From the NCBI GenBank assembly GCA_964652755.1, contig CAZZBP010000049.1, positions 1 through 16,678 on the forward strand: a DNA stretch of 16,678 bases. Reading direction: 5' to 3'. The notes under the pieces were generated by a model that saw only the letters and a list, made by a program, of their open reading frames with translations, was not told where the DNA came from and made no database searches. How positions within the stretch are numbered: the first letter of the stretch is position 1; the number at the start of each line of letters is the position of its first letter. This DNA is from UBA11795 sp964652755 (GTDB taxonomy: Bacteria > Chloroflexota > Dehalococcoidia > Lucifugimonadales > UBA826). A program made the translations under genes and the position numbers. Shown piece by piece: positions 14,602 to 16,678 of this stretch.

Positions 14602-15030
14602 TCAAGATCCGCAAGTGTCGCACAAAATGTGAAATTCAATATTGTGTCCTACGATCTCTCCTGGAATCTCTGATCCGATTGCGCGGAGTAACCTCTCAAT
14701 CGTAGAGGCTCTAAACTCACCCACTTTTCCACAATTTACGCATACAGTATGGTGATGATGTTCTGCTCTGGACAATGAATAACGAGGAGTGCCGCCGGGC
14801 AGTGCAAGCCTACAAAGGACGTTAGCGCCCAATAGGAGCTTTAATGTACGGAAAACAGTTGCTCTGGAAACCTGTGGCAGAGATTCAGCGACCCCTTCAG
14901 CTGTAAATCCATCGGGGCGTTTTTCCAAACACTTTATTATCTCGATGCGAGGTCCGGTCACGCGAAATCCGTTATTTTCCAGAATAGCTATCAAATCTGG
15001 TCGCGATGAGGTTCTACTCGATGTTGTCAT
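14602..15030 (-). CDS. Fur-family metalloregulator (likely Zur)
   Basis: This 142-aa cytosolic repressor has an N-terminal winged helix (GFRVTGPRIEIIKCL, then VSRATVFRTLKLL at 54-66, the recognition helix) and a C-terminal dimerisation domain. The metal-site histidines HHHH are at 91-94. Two structural zinc pairs are visible: CVNC (97-100) and CDTC (137-140). It lies convergent to the Zn/Mn transporter genes, and a matching 7-1-7 box sits at that operon's promoter, so it most likely represses metal uptake when metal is plentiful. Zur fits best with the Znu-like transporter; Fur, Mur or PerR cannot be excluded. No similar box was found before its own start, so autoregulation is not apparent. 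The ribosome site before ATG 15030 is weak. Confidence 0.92.
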   Translation of the reverse strand: MTTSSRTSSRPDLIAILENNGFRVTGPRIEIIKCLEKRPDGFTAEGVAESLPQVSRATVFRTLKLLLGANVLCRLALPGGTPRYSLSRAEHHHHTVCVNCGKVGEFRASTIERLLRAIGSEIPGEIVGHNIEFHILCDTCGS

Positions 15031-15105
15031 ATCAAATTTGAGTTGTCCTAGAACAGAATAATAGATACATGGATTTGTCCCATTTACTAGAGGGAGGTTT
15101 GCTAA

Positions 15106-15133
15106 TTGAAACGCTATTTCGGCATCACATAAT
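15106..15133 (+). promoter_or_regulatory. Probable promoter of the MFS transporter gene
   Basis: TTGAAA (15106-15111), a 16-nt spacer and CATAAT (15128-15133) give one mismatch in each box. It lies about 60 nt before the MFS start, in the region divergent from the Fur-family gene. Confidence 0.5.
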
Positions 15134-15195
15134 ATCAGTAGTGCTAAACTTGGGGATGTGAATTCAGAGCAGTTCCAAGATGAAAGAATGAACGA

Positions 15196-16527
15196 ATGAT
15201 CCCGTCCAGCGACCCGGTACGAGGGAGCGAGAACAGAAAAAACGTAGATTCTGGCCCTTCCGACAGGAAGCCGTTTTTTCTGTTTAATCTCTTCTACGGT
15301 TGGTGGATATGTCTTGGCGGGGCTTTCGTCATGGCCATGACATCAGGAATCAACTTCCACGGATTTGGTAATTTCATAATTCCACTTAGTAAAGAATTTG
15401 GCTGGAATCGCACAGTTGTATCAACAATTTTCTCTCTGGCTAGGCTGGAGGCTGGATTTATAGGCCCTTTGGAAGGGTGGCTTGTGGATCGAATCGGACC
15501 CCGAAAGCTGATGCTAATCGGGATACCTCTGATGGGTCTGGGATTCATACTGCTGAGCCGAGTTAATGGGTTACTAACCTTTATGCTGGTCTATGTCCTA
15601 GGAGTGACCCTGGGTAATAGTGTTGGAATGCACACACCTGCTTCAGCTGCTGTGGCGAATTGGTTTACCCGAAAACGAGGACTAGCCTTCGGTATTATGT
15701 GGTCAGGGGTTGGCCTGGGGGGTCTCATGGTGCCTGTGCTTGGTTGGGCTATTGAAGAATTCGGCTGGCGTCAAGCTTCAGTTTTCGTCGGCATTTTTGT
15801 AGTGGTTGTGGGCATCCCCGTAGCTTCAATCATGAGGCATAGGCCGGAGCAATATGGGTTGTTACCGGACGGGGACAAACTAGAAGATCCAAGAGAAAAC
15901 TCCGAAGGTCGACAGTTGATGCCGGATCTTTCCAAAGATTTTACGGCAAGAGAGGCTCTCAGGACTTCGAGCTTCTGGTTTCTTTCCCTATCGATCATGG
16001 CACGATCACTTGTTTCAGGTGGAGTAGGCTTACATCTGGTGCCATATTTTGTTGGATTGGGAGCAAATCCGGTGCAAGCTGCTACTTATGCCGGATCCGT
16101 TGGGGTAATTAGTATTCCAGGTAGGTTCGGACTCAGTTATCTTGGTGATTACTTCAATCGGCGTTACATGATGGTTGGCTCTTTGGTCCTGATGACAGTT
16201 TCCATAGTAATGTTGGCAAGGGCAGAGTCAATTGGGGACTCAGTACCCGCGATCATCTTATATTCTGTCTCACAAGGTGGTATATCAGTTATACCTCAGT
16301 CTTTGATAGCGGACTATTTCGGTCGGAAAGCTTTCGCAACAATTTCAGGATTTCGAAGCACAGTACAGATGGTCGGCATCATTATCGGCCCAATCGTTTC
16401 TGGGGTTTTATATGACCGCACTGGAAGTTATGAATGGGCGTTTATGGGGTTCGCGGGGGCCTCTATTCTATCCATGGTATTAGTATTTTTTGCACGTCCG
16501 CCACAACGAAATAAGAGGAATTTATAG
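15196..16527 (+). CDS. MFS transporter, oxalate/formate antiporter-like (OFA) family
   Basis: This 443-aa inner-membrane protein has twelve predicted helices in two halves, preceded by a polar 28-residue N-terminus. The first helix carries FYGWWICLGGAFVMAM. The loop between helices 1 and 2 has GWNRTVVSTIFSLARLEAG, a pattern typical of monocarboxylate/OFA-type MFS proteins. The loop between helices 2 and 3 holds the MFS signature GWLVDRIGPRKLM. NWFTRKRGLAFGIMWSGVGL and GWRQASVFVGI are also family-like, and the second half repeats the signature loosely (LGDYFNRRYMM). A carboxylate or similar organic anion is the likely cargo, but this is inferred. ATG 15196 is used; an ATG 8 nt earlier opens only three codons. 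The gene stands alone, without an enzyme partner in view. Confidence 0.88.
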   Translation: MIPSSDPVRGSENRKNVDSGPSDRKPFFLFNLFYGWWICLGGAFVMAMTSGINFHGFGNFIIPLSKEFGWNRTVVSTIFSLARLEAGFIGPLEGWLVDRIGPRKLMLIGIPLMGLGFILLSRVNGLLTFMLVYVLGVTLGNSVGMHTPASAAVANWFTRKRGLAFGIMWSGVGLGGLMVPVLGWAIEEFGWRQASVFVGIFVVVVGIPVASIMRHRPEQYGLLPDGDKLEDPRENSEGRQLMPDLSKDFTAREALRTSSFWFLSLSIMARSLVSGGVGLHLVPYFVGLGANPVQAATYAGSVGVISIPGRFGLSYLGDYFNRRYMMVGSLVLMTVSIVMLARAESIGDSVPAIILYSVSQGGISVIPQSLIADYFGRKAFATISGFRSTVQMVGIIIGPIVSGVLYDRTGSYEWAFMGFAGASILSMVLVFFARPPQRNKRNL

Positions 16528-16600
16528 ATTCTGCTAAGCCCACAGTGAGTATTGCGACATGATTTGGCAGCAGAATTTTCTAGTGCTTCTAGAAAAATTT
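16528..16600 (+). terminator. Weak hairpins after the MFS gene, possible terminator
   Basis: ATTCTGCT (16528-16535) pairs with AGCAGAAT (16569-16576), directly after the stop codon and followed by a short T-run. A second AT-rich hairpin, TTTTCTAG/CTAGAAAA, is at 16576-16596. Neither has a strong GC stem plus long T-tract. Nothing else was recognised to the window end. Confidence 0.3.
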
Positions 16601-16678
16601 CCAATCTGTGAAGGCCAGAGCGTAACCCAGTATTGTGATAGGATCGAATTGGTCAACCGCATGGATATTAGAATGTCT

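Noticed and set aside
1..16678. CRISPR array, insertion sequence or rRNA genes
   Set aside because: No regularly spaced repeats, transposase motifs, long terminal inverted repeats or rRNA-like stretches were seen.

Overview
This window looks like a piece of a Chloroflexota genome, most likely an uncultured marine lineage such as SAR202/Dehalococcoidia. That is an inference from gene content and style: a luciferase-like flavin monooxygenase, an OFA-type MFS transporter, an RF1 with a GHGGQNVQKVATAVRI active loop, a GuaB3-type IMP dehydrogenase homologue and moderate GC. The run of ten N at 9520-9529 shows that it comes from a scaffolded, probably metagenomic, assembly.

Left end (1-775): a decayed integration site. 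A tyrosine recombinase gene on the minus strand runs off the left edge and carries an in-frame TAG. It lies directly behind the 5' half of a tRNA-Ala(GGC)-like gene whose 3' half is missing. Next come two catabolic-looking minus-strand genes, a FlK-type hotdog thioesterase and an extended SDR dehydrogenase. A luciferase-like monooxygenase diverges from the SDR gene.

3516-7077 is a compact minus-strand cluster of GNAT acetyltransferase, CapA-family metallophosphatase, an APH-like kinase and a small unknown protein. The CapA reading frame is interrupted by two in-frame TAA codons with no frameshift. Divergent from it is the housekeeping pair prfA-prmC (release factor RF1 and the methyltransferase that modifies its GGQ glutamine). 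These face a GuaB3-family gene whose frame is split by the N gap but is restored if the gap is closed.

10446-10863 is the most interesting non-coding stretch. A near-consensus minus-strand promoter is followed by about 260 nt of structured RNA and a very strong intrinsic terminator, all upstream of guaB3. It looks like an attenuator or riboswitch leader, or a separate small RNA. On the plus strand follow queG (tRNA queuosine synthesis) and, 2 nt later, a protein resembling the nucleotide-modification-associated Nmad3 family.

The right end holds a metal-uptake module: an ABC ATPase and permease of the Zn/Mn family, driven by a perfect sigma70 promoter with a Fur-type 7-1-7 operator at the start of the transcript, and a convergent Fur-family repressor gene. 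No solute-binding protein gene is present. The window closes with a 12-helix MFS transporter.
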